Shown: positions 48,001-62,064 of the stretch, piece by piece
Layout of the letters: each line of letters opens with the position of its first letter
Numbering within the stretch: position 1 is the stretch's first letter
Assembly: GCF_021130785.1 (NCBI RefSeq)
Contig: NC_060211.1
Span: forward strand, 121,469,001 to 121,533,000
DNA from: Homalodisca vitripennis
Lineage: Eukaryota; Arthropoda; Insecta; Hemiptera; Cicadellidae
DNA: 64,000 bases
Direction of reading: 5' to 3'
Notes under the pieces: model-generated
Told to the model about the DNA's origin: nothing
The model's input: the letters and a program-made list of their open reading frames with translations, nothing else
Databases searched by the model: none
Position numbers and translations under genes: made by a program

Positions 48001-50680
48001 AGGTCCTGGGAAGGTAGAACTTCCTTCAAACAATAGCAAGGAGGTAGGAGGGTCAACGGTCCTTCTGTGACGATTACTAGTAAATGTTACTACCTTTGTG
48101 GTAGTAAGGTCGAAACAGTTCGTACCATGATGCCAGTGATATATTAAAATATTAGAGTAACCTTTTTCGCTTTAGTGTGATGTATACCTTGTTGTATCCG
48201 TTTCAGGCAAAAAGATGGAATTAATTCGCTATATTTAACAAAACACACATCCTTATCATTTTGGTTCATGACGGTTCCACTTTGTTTACGTGTCCGACGA
48301 TTTATTATGGTGTGTCAAGTCAAAGTTACGACCTTTCGTAAAACAATAATTTTTTATGTACTTAGCACTTTTGATACTCTTCTATGTTTATCCTCACCAA
48401 AACTAGCGCGGCTAACTATTAATTTAAATATCAAGGTAAATTACTCTAAAAATTTGACGAACTATGTTATATTCTTTTCCATTACAAAATGCCATTCGTC
48501 TCCCAGACTAAAATCGCAACCAGCAAACACCAAAGAGAGAAGTACTTTTGAATGCATTCCCGAGAGATTTGAAGTGACTACCGTTAAATTTTTGTTTTTA
48601 TCACTTAAATATTTTGCTGAAAACAAATATTTTCCGTGAAAGGTGAATGAAAATCATTATAATGGCGCTAAAACATATCTTGTCGTTATAAACAAATTAT
48701 AACCAACATTTGTTCTGCATTCATTCATATTAATAGTTTTAAAACGTAATGACTTATTAAAGCTTGTTATTGTTCAATTATTTATGTTATAAACACAAAA
48801 TTGTATTCTAAAAATACACTGTTCCTTGTTATATGGGAGTAATCTGCATTAAAACCCCAATTATGGCTACATAACAACTGTAATGAAGCTGTTTCCACAT
48901 AGAGGATTACTTCATTTCCATCTGTCTGCCCGTTAAGCTTATCTCACAATATATTCAATGTGTTTCAAACCAAAACGGATTAGATTGTCATTTTATTTCA
49001 GAGTATTAATTAAATCTATTAATTGTATGAATGCATACAACAAATCCGTTTTTAATTTTGTAGTATTACAAAAATCATGGTGCTACTTCTTGAATATGTG
49101 CCTACATACATATATCATAAATATATTAGTAGTGTTGATATTCTTCTACATTAAAAATCTAAAATTTCTAGTGTAGGGTGTTTAGATCCTAATAAAATAG
49201 CACGTCAAGTTGATTTCATTATGGATTTTACTATCCACCACGAACAATCAAATATTCAAATCAACAATATGGAATAAAGATAATAGTATAAGAACATCAT
49301 ACGCAAATGAATACATTTCTTTTGAATTTTGTCTACTATTTACAGCTATGCCTATACTAAACTATTTATTATTCAAGTTGGCCATTAAATAAACTTCAGC
49401 AATTTTTGTAGAAATCTCTTTCATTTATATTCGAATTAGTGGAATAACTATTGTTTGTTTCAAGACTAATTTGTTGACTTTGTACATGTGGTCATGTAAT
49501 TATCTCAAGAAAGTTTAAACTGTTCAATATTTCAATAGATTACGGATTGAGGAAAGATTTAAAATTAGAAATATAGTAATAAATCTACTAAACTCAATAA
49601 ACACTGTTAGCAGTGACACTAATTATTACCATACAGACGAAATGCGCTTGTATATTTGAATTAATCTTTATAAAAAGAAAAAAAAAACAATTGAAAACTA
49701 GTGCAATTTTAACCTGAGACAGACTTTGACTTGCTCTGCGACTGAGTGCACCCTAGAGTGTTCGCGGGTCATAAATGTTGTCTCTTTCGCTAGCAACACT
49801 ACGCTTACAACGTACATTTCAGTTTTATTCACTTTGTTTATGAGTACTCGAAATCGAGGAACGAATTTCGTTTTATAATAATGTCATTAGTTTTACTGTC
49901 AACAGGTCTTTAAAAAAGATTAGTATTTTATAATCGAAATGTTTTAAGTTTACCTCTACACTATGTATCATATAATTAAAATTTCTAAATTCCCCTATAA
50001 CATTGAAACTACTTTAAGGTATTCAAAAATAAACACAATGTTATGTTGGTGATAACAAAATCAGCTGTTAAGAAAAGATATATTGATACAAAATACCCTT
50101 GTATAGAATGAGCATGAGAGACTACAGTTTGCTGGAAATAAACAAGGCAAGAAGAGGGTTATAGTTTAACAAATTTCAATAAAAAAAAAAAAAAATATAC
50201 AAAATTCGTTAACATAATAATTCGCGAATTTTCATTATTTATTTAAGTGCCTTGAAATAAAAAAAATTAAATAACAGGTCGGCTATTTTGAAAGTAATGT
50301 ATTTAATTGTATGCATTGATTATATTTATTGTACATTTTCCAATAAATGCCTGACGAATTATACGATACATGACATACTATATTTCTTATCATTGTAAAA
50401 AAGTAACATAATAATCACTTGAAGTTAATATTTTACTATAATATTTCATGGATTAACGTTTGTGTTAACAGATTTCTAGTAGATTAATATGTTTAATAGG
50501 ATTCAAAATTATTATCATGTGCTTTGTGTATTGTACATCACTTCACATAATGCAGTTTATCTGAAATATGAGATAAAAAGTAGTATATTTTTAATTTAAA
50601 AGTGTAATTTACTAATTGTATTCCTATGCTTACTATGTGGAGGCTTAACATTTATTGAACAATTCTACTTTCATCTCTTC
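48001..50680. other. AT-rich DNA; no array blocks
   Basis: A 123-codon plus frame at 48268-48639 is the longest in the window but has no recognisable domain, no partner exon signals I would trust and no copy elsewhere. A GC-richer patch lies at 49715-49815 (GACTTGCTCTGCGACTGAGT). A-run at 50180-50196. Confidence 0.4.
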
Positions 50681-50830
50681 TGTCCCACTGGCCTGTGCGA
50701 CGTTAGCCAATCAAGTTTCGATTAGAGGGGGAAAGAGCCATAACGTTGGCCAAACAGTAGAACCGAATTGGCAACAATACGACTCCACTTACCCGACACG
50801 CTATCTAAAAAACTAACAAGTTGGCAATAA
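50681..50830. other. GC-richer island
   Basis: CTGTCCCACTGGCCTGTGCG, ACGTTAGCCAATCAAG and AACGTTGGCCAAACAGTAG stand out from AT-rich flanks. CCAAT boxes occur on both strands. A regulatory element is possible but not shown. Confidence 0.25.
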
Positions 50831-52190
50831 AAAACAATGAGCACTGTAATAACTGAGCCAACTTACTAGTAATTTTAAAATATAGTTTTACGTTAGACAA
50901 AATTTAGTTAGTAAAACGTTTCGTAAAAAATATCGAGTAATATTACAACGTACTTGACAGTCGGCCACATGTTTGAGCGTTCTCAAAAAACGTTGTGCCA
51001 TAGTATCACGACGTACTTACGTATTATTAACGTAGTATCATAGTATTTTTAAAGTTTCCAAAATGATGTGCTAATTAATTATGCAAGATCACAGTTGCTA
51101 CTTTAACAAAATAATATTACACCATTTTATTTCTTACCTCGTTTTGTTTTGGGATATATAATAGATGTTGCAGTTAGTTTCTTTTATTCATGTATATATA
51201 ATGGTTTCGATGATCACGTACTAAGTGATATAGGGAGAGAAGTTTCATGGTATACAAAATAACTAAATCCTAGCATAAGTTTTGTGCTGTACAGAGCCTG
51301 CAAACGTATAACGAATGATGGGGAATAAAACTAAATACAACACAAGTGCCTGTTGAAACTCAACAATAACAAAACAATTTTTTTGTTTAATTATAGATAA
51401 AAATATATGAAAAAAATTCTTTAAATACTAAATAAGCATAATAGGTCAACTCATTTATTAAAATTAATATTTTATTCGTTAGTAAGAAAAGTTCAGCTCG
51501 AGAAGATGGAAGCTACCGTGGTATAATTTCCGGCTTGTAATGTAATAAGAACCTCCTTTCCTGAGCCAACTTCATTTTAAAAGTTACATTTTCAGTGTAA
51601 AACTCCGAGAGGGATGTTTAGTTTCACCACATACATAATTGTAAACTAAATAACTCATGGTTAAGAAGAGTTTAATAAGTTAGCGTATAAACTTGATTAA
51701 ACAATTTGCTAGATATTTTAAATCTTAAATACTCACACACAGAAAGAATTCATCCCTGTGAATACTTCACTACATAATACGCTCAAAAAACATTTGAGTT
51801 TATTTTAGTATATTAATCAATATTTACGTATTCACTGCAAACGCGTTACCATATAGCACGGTCTTAATGAAATTCAGCAAGTATATGCAATTTTTAACTA
51901 CATCTAGATTGTTTCAAATTTGTATGACGCTTGAAATACAATGTTCAAAACTCCATATTTAAATTAAGGTAAGAGAAAGTTTCTGGTTGTGTAAAATTAT
52001 TAGAATGAGTCTCTATTTTTTGAATACATTTTCTACTACTTTTAGATAGTGTATAATATAACAGAACTGCAATGTTTTCAATGTCCAAATATGTATCACC
52101 TCACAAAGCAATTTTTTTTTACTTTGGTTCAAACCATACATTGACGACTTATTGCAAATAAATACTTTTGAATGAATACTGATCAAATAA
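50831..52190. other. AT-rich DNA, nothing recognised
   Basis: No frame, RNA or shared repeat recognised. Confidence 0.5.
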
Positions 52191-52460
52191 ATTTCTTACT
52201 ACACCTGGATACGAACCAAGATCTATTACTTGCCAGGCAGGAAAGATTAGAACGAGTAAGTCATCCTGATACTTTTAGTTCTACAAACATTGTTAATATC
52301 AAATTTAATAAATACAGAAATTTGTTTTCAGGTATTCGTTTTAAAATCTGGTGTAAGGGTAATTCATATACAGGAGTAGTAGAACTAAATAAATAATGGC
52401 CAAAATACAAAAGTAAGTGATCTTTCGAGTAATATTTAGTATTCTAGCCTCGAAATCTGT
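52150..52460 (-). repeat. Diverged relic of the tRNA-derived SINE
   Basis: CCTGGATACGAACCAAGATC and ATTACTTGCCAGGCA correspond to CGGGACTCGAACCCGGATCT and CTCACTTGCCGGGTG in the 37.7 kb tRNA-like core. AATGGCCAAAATACAAAAGT (52395) resembles the shared SINE flank ATGGCCAAATACAAAATACT. The B box is degraded, so it cannot be an active promoter copy. The 74-codon open frame across it is fortuitous. Confidence 0.5.
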
Positions 52461-52789
52461 GCACGAATGCCGATAGAGCGAGTACTTTTTATTTCTAATC
52501 CTTTAGCAATATTACATTTTACAATTGGAATTTATGTAAATTTAATGAATATATAATATTGTTAAAGAATATATTAGCCGGCTAATTGATATCGATGGAC
52601 CATATGCTGGCGAGTTGGGGTCTGCATCTAGGTGTAAGACTGTGGGTGATATAATTGAGTTGCTATTGAATCCCTTGCATTCTAATCCTATAGTATGCTG
52701 CAGATTAATTGATTGCTTAGCCCGAGTATTCCCTAAGCTCTCACAGGGATTATGATACTGTTTTTCAATGACACACATGTATATTTAGG

Positions 52790-53410
52790 GATTCAAGAGC
52801 GTCCGGTCTATTGCTTCTCACGATATCTATTGAGTTCTCATACACTTGATTGTCACCTTCAGAGACTGTCGGCTCCTAGAAAAGTTCAACTAAACCGTCC
52901 TGAATCACCGGGCATCTATGCAACCTAGGCTCCTGTGTTTTTCCGTCCTAATATTACCTGGCTATTTTAAACAACCTGTCTTAATCTAGAATCTAAAGAA
53001 AATGGGACACCCTCATTCTCTGTAAGCCCGAGTTTCCGAGCGGAGGGAGGTCCTCACATCCAGGATTACAGCTTCTTGAATCTTCCGAAAAGTTAGAACT
53101 CCCACTCACTTAACGTTTTTATTGGTAGTTCATTGTCACTTGGAGATACCAAACCTTACAGGCAGTCAGCTTCTAAATACTATCAGATTATAAGCTCTTC
53201 TAAGGTCCTAAATTGTCTTAGGGTCCTGAAGATTAGAAGGTTCTGGACTATTCACTGGTAAGCCTCGCCTACTTTCCGCTTCCAACCTCTGGAAAATTCT
53301 CTTCTCTGGAAGATTATTTCGATTATAACGAGTTTTAATAGTGCATACAGCCTCTAAACTATAGCCTCTTGGTGCTTTCGATATCTTGGAGTATATAAAA
53401 GCTCTCGTCC
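52790..53410. other. Pyrimidine-skewed, cryptically repetitive stretch
   Basis: Words such as GGCTCCTAGAAAAGTTC, AGCTTCTTGAATCTTCCG, GTCAGCTTCTAAATAC, CTCTTCTCTGGAAG and CTAAACTATAGCCTCTTGG recur irregularly. Similar words occur at 16.0-16.3 and 29.8-30.0 kb. No period could be fixed by eye and there are no long open frames. Confidence 0.35.
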
Positions 53411-54570
53411 TCTAAGATGTATTTCAAACACATATATCAAGCATACAGGTACATAGTGGTTCTGGAAACTTATCTATGATAACTTTTATTAATGCTCTGC
53501 TTTAGAAATGTAATTTTTATGTTCTGGAGTTACCAAAATCTATATACGAGTACATGACATCGATATAAGTGTATAAATTCTGGTTTAAAACAAGGACTGA
53601 GCATTCTTAATTTCAGAGGTGATTAAGAAATAATATTCTTTCAAGACATCATTAATACCAATTGGATAGTTCAAATCAGTCCCGCGAAATAATTTTGTTG
53701 AACTAAATATTTACATGGACTAACAGCGTTCACTTTATGAGATACTAAAAACCAATGCCTATGTGAATGTTGCTTAAAACTCATGGATTTATACAGCATC
53801 ATTATAGTAAATTGTAAGGGACATCTTTCGACCTGAGACCTTTTCATTAATAGAGAACCGCCTAAACTTTAGGGTAAAAAAAATTTGTGGAATTTTCCAA
53901 TAAATCCTTGGAAAAAAATGAATATTTAATTCACAAGGACATCTACATTCCCTTGACTTCAAAGGCGTTCTTTAACTGTCATCTGTTACAGTGTGATTTG
54001 TATGCCAAATTTGATTAAAATTTTATTCAACAATCAAATTATCTAAGAATCAGGTTGATCTGAGATCCCACTCCTTCTTTTAGATTTCCCAACATACTAA
54101 CTCTATCTTGTTATTTATCTGATTCCTTTCGATAATGTTTTTATAAATAAAGTGAGTCTTAATCGTAACTATAATATACATATAGATTCGATAAAAATAA
54201 TACACTGTAAAAGAAAAGCCTTAGAGTTGAGATGACAGAGTTAGAAAGACAATAAACGCAAATATTTGGAAAAAATGAAGACTTATTCGTCTGAAGGTAT
54301 CTTGATGAACCCTAAATTAAAATATGGTTATAAGAATGTTCTAATGTTTCTGTTTCTACATAAATAAGTCAACAAGCACACAACAAAATTAGTGGAGTTT
54401 TATTATAACTGTACTTAAAACAAGGTTAAATACAATGAAGCATACATCTATTATTAGATCGTTATATTGTTTGTTTTTGAAAGGCTAGTGGAATTAAAAG
54501 ATAAGACATGAAATGACAACTTTTGTCAATGCAATGCTACGAACTACATATTAATAAATCCTGAATTTCC
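53411..54570. other. AT-rich DNA, nothing recognised
   Basis: No feature recognised. Confidence 0.5.
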
Positions 54571-54574
54571 AATA

Positions 54575-54612
54575 ATGTATACATTATTATGTATACAATA
54601 CATAATAATGTA
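54575..54612. repeat. AT-rich inverted repeat
   Basis: ATACATTATTATGTAT and ATACATAATAATGTAT lie back to back with a few bases between, forming a hairpin of about 15 pairs. Confidence 0.8.
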
Positions 54613-54653
54613 TTTATTGTGAGTTGTCATCATAAATACTGAAAGTACCACAA

Positions 54654-54656
<3 letters not shown>

Positions 54657-54711
<55 letters not shown>
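54657..54711. repeat. (TA)n microsatellite
   Basis: Pure TA run. Confidence 0.96.
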
Positions 54712-54713
<2 letters not shown>

Positions 54714-54884
54714 AATAACATACTATATTTATTGAAAATATATATAATTTTTAATGTATAACGTAAGCTTCAATTACAATAACATTTACCTCAAAATAAG
54801 GAAAAGGAAAATAAGGTAATTGAAGTAGTAGAACTTATAGAAACGTATCTTAAAGGGAGATGTGTCCTTATTTAAAATGAAGAG

Positions 54885-54990
54885 GGCTTAAGGCGGCTAC
54901 ACCCCAGCCTGACCGGAATACTAAAGAGACGCTTGTGCCTCGTTACCGGATGGCTTTTTCCTCCTTCGACACGTCGCGTCTCTGCTTCCC
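54885..54990. other. GC-rich island
   Basis: AAGGCGGCTACACCCCAGCC, GAGACGCTTGTGCCTCGTTA, CCGGATGGC and CGACACGTCGCGTCTCTGC include several CpGs in an AT-rich setting. The paired GAGACGC...GCGTCTC words would allow a stem. Unknown role. Confidence 0.3.
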
Positions 54991-56301
<1,311 letters not shown>

Positions 56302-57034
56302 ATACATATGTATATAATCTCTTAGAGCAGTTTCAAAAGAAAACTACAATTGTTTAATGTACAATATTTCGTTGTAATTACAACTTTGTCAAGTCCACTT
56401 GTAAAATATACTTAGAAAATATTATTTAGTTGATTCAATTGTCAATCTAGAGTTCATAGTATTAGATAAGTTACCAAAGAAATGGAAATTATTCCGAAAT
56501 TAAAAGCTCAATATTAAAAGACTAATATTAAAATCATACTTTGCTGTGAATTAGTTTTGAAAAACCCACTTAAGGTAATGAAACTGAAGGAGAGAAACTA
56601 AGCAGAGTATTAAATTGCTTTGTGTTTATTTACCGTGTAGCATAAGAATTCAGTACATTAAGCCACATTACATAATATCATGTACTATCTTTAATGTAAC
56701 GTTAGATAACCTTGCAAAATACGACATTATTATGCAAGAAACACATTGTTTTGCATTTACTAATTCAATTATTATAAGTTAATGGCTGTTACATTTGGGT
56801 AAGATAGAGTTTAGCAGAAATTACGTGAGAACACTTTCCAGGATACAATTTATAGGTAAGATTATCATATTATCCGTTTTACTAGTTCTACTACAGAAGA
56901 TTTTGCATTATTAGACTGTTTTACAGTTTTATATAACAAGTAATTAGTCATATTTACAAGTAATTATGAATGTAACTGAGAAGTATTCATAACATTATTT
57001 ATAGTTTTGACGTGACAACGTCTTAAATTAGGTT

Positions 57035-57115
57035 GCGGCTCGGAGTCACTCATGAAAAAGTGTAACGCCCGGTAACGTTGCGATGCCCGTCCAGTGGGTC
57101 CGCCGCACGGGATAA
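57035..57115. other. GC-rich island
   Basis: GTAACGCCCGGTAACGTTGC, GATGCCCGTCCAGTGGGTCC and GCCGCACGGGATAAAGC, CpG-rich and isolated. CCCGTCC...CCGCACGGG can pair. No gene or known RNA recognised. Confidence 0.3.
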
Positions 57116-57989
57116 AGCAGATAACTATGTTTATTCGTGAAAATGTGGAGTGCTTAGATTCGTCATTTACAACAACTACAACAATAAAGGTACATAATTA
57201 TACACTGATATTTCATTATCGTAAACTATGATTGATTGATTAATTGTTAGATTGACACAAAAGTTGAGAAACTGAGTTTATAGGTTATGTCATACTATTG
57301 ACAAGTGTTGATAGTGTTAAGTAAATTATTAGTTTAAATCACTCTGCAATCAATCGTAATTCAGTCGATTGAGAAGAAACAGCGCGTATTGCTAGTCAAA
57401 CATTTAAAATAACAAATTATAACCTCTAACCTGTCATAACAGTGCGACCAAACAAACGAACTAAACCGACCAATCACCACGCGCGGAGTTAGAATTTAAC
57501 TGTGTTTAGCAAGAATTTCAAATTCCAATTTTAGTAAATGTTTTATTCAACTTTACCATTTACAATAACAAATTTTAATAAATTTCAAATTATGTACAAT
57601 GTTTTAGTAAACAAAATATATTTTCTATAGTTAAAATTTGTGCAATTCTTATTTTTATTCAATTCCTTGTTCCTATTGTGCAATTTAATAATATTCATAT
57701 CAATAAATATTCTACGGAGAGAAAAAGACGTTGTCACGTAAAATCTTCGCCCGTAAAACCGACTTTACAGGCAACCATAATTTTTTATTATTTAAAAATA
57801 ATCTTTCAGGTACATACGTAATGAACGTTTTTATAATGATTCAAATTGATATAAATCAAAATATTAGCCCAGCAAACTCTGAAACACAGTTTTGAAAAAT
57901 TCCTTAACTTTTATTATTTCATAACTATTCTCAAGTCACAAGTTAAATTACAACATATAATTTAATATTCAATTAACTTTAAGAGTATT

Positions 57990-58180
57990 AGAGCGCCATT
58001 TACATGCCCAAACAATGTCCCTGCCAAATGCCTATTAGCCGTTTAAACACTGCCGGCTGTTCAGATTGTGATCTCATAATGTAATAAAGGGCAATATTGC
58101 CGCTCTCTCCTGTCCCCAGTGGCCGACACAAGCGGATGAGAGCGTAATTGGAGCTAATTTATATCAACAAATCTGACGTT
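57990..58180. promoter_or_regulatory. Candidate conserved regulatory element
   Basis: TAATAAAGGGCAATATTGCC, CGCTCTCTCCTGTCCCCAGT, GGCCGACACAAGCGGATGAG, AGCGTAATTGGAGCTAATTT make a sharp GC-balanced island with homeodomain-type TAATTG/TAATTT sites, a palindromic GGCAATATTGCC and the paired CGCTCTC/GAGAGCG. The stretch is unlike its flanks and unlike the transposons here. Inference only. Confidence 0.3.
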
Positions 58181-59486
58181 TATAATGTTTTGTGATGCTC
58201 TACTATACAATAGAGGAAATAAATGTATTTTTTCCAGTGCAATTATTGGTATCTCTCTTGTTTACTCCCTTAAGTACCTGTATGTGTATACTATCCATTC
58301 TTGATGGTTGGCCAAATGAAATGGAAAGCAGATAAGTATGCTAAAAAGTCTATAAAAATAAACTAAAAACGTAACTAGCAAGTATAAGGGAATTATCCCT
58401 GAATTTAAGAAATATTGCTTGCTACATAGCATATTTTAAAATTGAAACATTACTTTCTCGTACCAGTAACGTATGCTAGCATTGCATATGTCTTGTCCCT
58501 TATTATTAATAGAGTTAAACAGGTATTCACTCCATTTGAAGGTCTAGTACATAAGAGGGTCAACAAAAACTCACAATATATATTTTCTAATTACTTTTTT
58601 CCTTAGATTTTTAACGCATTAATTTCATTGTTAAATGAATGAAATAAATTGCATATTTTCCCACAAAATATTACAATTAAATACATATACATATATACGC
58701 ACATTGCAACGCATGTATAAACATATATACACATACATACAATGATTGAAAACCATGATCATAGCGTAAAATGTGGTAATTATATGGTACTATAGTTAAT
58801 TATTTCGAATTATATATAAACTATAAACAACTTTGTAGCAATTCAATTTAATTCTCCTAAAATGTGAAAAGGTATTGTAAAATAATTGGGAATACCTACA
58901 TGGGCCTAGTGTCTGTGCGTAGACTACGGTTAATAATAATATTGTGACTCGATATTTATAATAGGAACAAATGTTATAACTATAAGTAAAAGTAGTTTTG
59001 TACTTTAAGAGACTTAGGATGTCGTATGGTTTATTTTATTTTTTACCAAACTGGTTGGAAATAAAATGGCGACCACACAGGCTGTCGATGAGTCGATGAC
59101 ATTGATAATGATCCACAAGCGAGTATAAATCTAGTTTTGTTACACTGTAGTTCCTTGCAAGTACTGACCATGGTGATTAAACTGAAGGACAGACCAAACA
59201 ACAATAACATGTGAAGAACGGTCAGAAGTTCAGCGATAACAAGGGACAATAAGTCTATCTATGTCTCGCCATGTAACGATAGTAACCAATTCTTCACGAG
59301 GTTTTTAAACCGATTAACATTATTTAATTGAAATGCATCAGAAAAGTTGTGATTGAAACAAACATTGCCGTAAAAACATGGGAAATATAATACTGAATCT
59401 TTTTTATTTATAAACTGTAATATCTCACATTTAAATTATTGCATGTTTGGTTCTCAGAGTTGTTTTGAACATGTGATTCTTCACCG

Positions 59487-59490
<4 letters not shown>
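58181..59490. other. AT-rich DNA, nothing recognised
   Basis: Short CATATA-rich stretch at 58680-58740; otherwise featureless. Confidence 0.5.

Positions 59491-59541
<51 letters not shown>
59491..59541. repeat. (TA)n microsatellite
   Basis: Pure TA run. Confidence 0.96.
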
Positions 59542-59545
<4 letters not shown>

Positions 59546-60460
59546 AGTCATTGATATTCAAAAAGGTTGAATTAAAGACTTCATTTAATATAAAAATAAT
59601 ACAATATAAGTGTGATTTATAAGATCATAAAACTTTAAGCAATACCAATTTCCTAACAGCCTCACCTAACGCATATCTCTATAGATTCATTTATTTTTAA
59701 AGAACACGTTTGAACAAAAACGATCATTTTAAACTCAAAAAAATTTCTTGAGAATAGTATAGGCCTACTTATATTATAATTAATGGTTTAGCATTGAGAG
59801 ACAATTTTGTTATTGACAAGGGTGAGATGATGAAGAACCTTAATAAATTTTATATCTTTCTTTTATATTATAAATTGAATTGAAGTTAAGTGTAAGATAG
59901 TGCTTTAAAGTCTTAAGATCGCTTCAAAATAGTTTCACGTTACTTTGTTGTATTGCTAACAATAAATTGTGATGTGATATAAATATTGGTAAAATTGGAA
60001 TAGTAATTTATTTCAATATAAATTTACTGTGAAAAGTGTTTATTTAACATAGTATTAAAACTTTTATAATTAAAATAAGGGTATTTTCCTACAATATTTA
60101 TCCATAACTCTCAATTTAAATATTTACTGAAATAAGTTCTGGCAGGGACTTAATTTTTTTAAACTAAAATGTAAAGCCCGTTACTGCAGGTAAACAATGA
60201 AGGCAATCCGAGTATACGCTTAACGGTGAAATGATTTAAAGGTAATGCTAAAAACATACTAATTTGAATTTCAAATGTTTAGCTCTATAAATTATTCCTT
60301 CGGCGAGGGAGAACAGTGTTGTATTGGCCTGCTAACGGATTTGAAATAAAGAACAATAACTTTGAGATTTAAAATAGATTCTTATACACATCTATAGGTA
60401 ATATTTGGTTTTTGTTTATTCCTTATCCACTCAATAATAATACTGAGTTAATAAAGGTGT
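59542..60460. other. AT-rich DNA, nothing recognised
   Basis: No feature recognised. Confidence 0.5.
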
Positions 60461-60467
60461 ATATAAA

Positions 60468-60659
60468 ATGTATGGTTTTCCAAGAATAATAAAAGGTCAA
60501 GACTGCAAGAGGAGGTCATGTGGAAAGCCGACTCTAATGACGGCGGTTGCTACGACCTCTGATAACGATGTTACAACATACGAGTGTCTGAGGACAGATG
60601 CAATCGCACAAACTGTCTTCCTGCCCATTTTGTGGCCAGATGTTGAATTTGACCTCTAA
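60468..60659 (+). CDS. Small open frame of unknown nature, higher GC than flanks
   Basis: A 63-codon frame from ATG to TAA with mixed composition (PRIIKGQDCKRRSCGKP, TTYECLRTDAIAQTVF) unlike the AT-driven frames elsewhere; its base composition is near balanced while both flanks are AT-rich. No domain, signal peptide or second copy is seen. It could be a small gene, an exon, or a transposon remnant. Low confidence as a gene. Confidence 0.2.
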   Translation: MYGFPRIIKGQDCKRRSCGKPTLMTAVATTSDNDVTTYECLRTDAIAQTVFLPILWPDVEFDL

Positions 60660-61358
60660 ATAACGTTATGCAATACTTATTTCTGCGAATTGTTAGTTGC
60701 TCTGTTATATTTAGTATTCTATAACGGTTACTTAAGTAAAACGCAGTCCATAAAAAAACTTCTCAAGCGTTTTTAAAGATACAGCGCTATTGAAGAAAAC
60801 ATTTTAACTTAAATTTGTAGGATTGTCGGTAGTAAAATGAACAGATAATATAGCGTAAAAGTATCCTTAAATTTAAACAGTTCGAGGAGAGAAAATTTTA
60901 ATAAGGTAGATATAAAGACAGTTTATACCGCAATCTCAAAAAATGTTTAAACTCAGTCTTCTTATTACAACTAATAGCTAAGACTCACGAAACCTTACAC
61001 AGTGTTTCTGCTCAGTTTAATAGAGTGTCGCAGTAAAAAAGATAATAGATCACAAGTCTCTTGTTCAGAGTTGTGGTTCTTGTCGTCCTCAGACTCCATT
61101 TCAGTAGAAAATCCATTAACCGATTAATTGAAAACCGTGCCGTCCATTGGAGTAAATAGTTTTCGGGTCAATAATATCAATTGGAATAGACACAAAAATT
61201 CTTTTGCAATGAATGCTTTCCTGGAATGTCGTATTCAGCTCGAATATGATTTTTACGTACTATTTTATTAATTATTTGTTAGAAATTTATTATTAACGAT
61301 GGAAGGATTATGGAGGAATATATTTGTATATTGCGTACTTTCCTCTAAAATGTTTTAA
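60660..61358. other. AT-rich DNA, nothing recognised
   Basis: No feature recognised. Confidence 0.5.
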
Positions 61359-62064
61359 ATATTGGTAGGAAAGATCATTGTAGTATTTTATGTATTATTA
61401 TCTATCCTGAACGGCTGTACTGTCTACCATATAGCTTTCGTTTGGACATGATTAATAAAATAGTGAAGGAAACAGGATTTTTTCAGACATTTGCTCTCGT
61501 TCAGTGAAACAAAAAATCAGTAACACTACGTTTCGAGATCTACAATCTAACCTCTTCTTCAGGTAAATAACTAACCTAATACATAATTACAAAATAAGTT
61601 AAAACAAATAAATCATACCAAAGCGTTGTGAAACACCAAAGTGGTTAGTAGACGAATGCAGACGTATTGTGACCTGTATTCTGTAGTTCAAATTTAATGA
61701 TTAGTGTTGTGTATAGTTTTTTATTAAGTGCATGTATTAGAGTTAGTAAAGTTAACACACAACATGGTGGTTGTGATTCCTACTTAGGCGTGCCACAACG
61801 CTTTGGTATGATTTGTTTATTTTCACTTATTTTGTAATTATGTATTAGGTTAGTTGTTTACCTGAAGAAGAGATCAAATTGCATATCTCGAAAAGTAGTG
61901 TTACTGATTTTTTGTTTCAGGGAACGACGGAAAATGACTGAAAAGTCCTGTTTCCTTCACTATTTTATTAATCATGTCCAAACGAAAGCTATATGGTAGA
62001 GAGTACAGCCGTTCAGGATAGGTAATAATACATAAAATACTACAATGATCATTCCTACCAATAT
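61359..62064. mobile_element. Foldback element with ~272-bp inverted arms
   Basis: Left arm 61359-61630 begins ATATTGGTAGGAAAGATCAT; right arm 61794-62064 is its reverse complement, ending ATGATCATTCCTACCAATAT. The spacer is about 163 bases. Arms include ACCTGAAGAAGAGAT and CTCGAAAAGTAGTGTTACTG, a phrase common in arthropod retroelement 3' regions (Penelope-like or LINE). Arms differ by scattered substitutions. No transposase is encoded, so it is a non-autonomous foldback or a head-to-head pair of element ends. Confidence 0.9.

Noticed and set aside
48268..48639. 123-codon plus-strand frame
   Set aside because: Longest frame in the window, but no domain, no second copy, AT-driven composition and no supporting splice or promoter signals I would trust.
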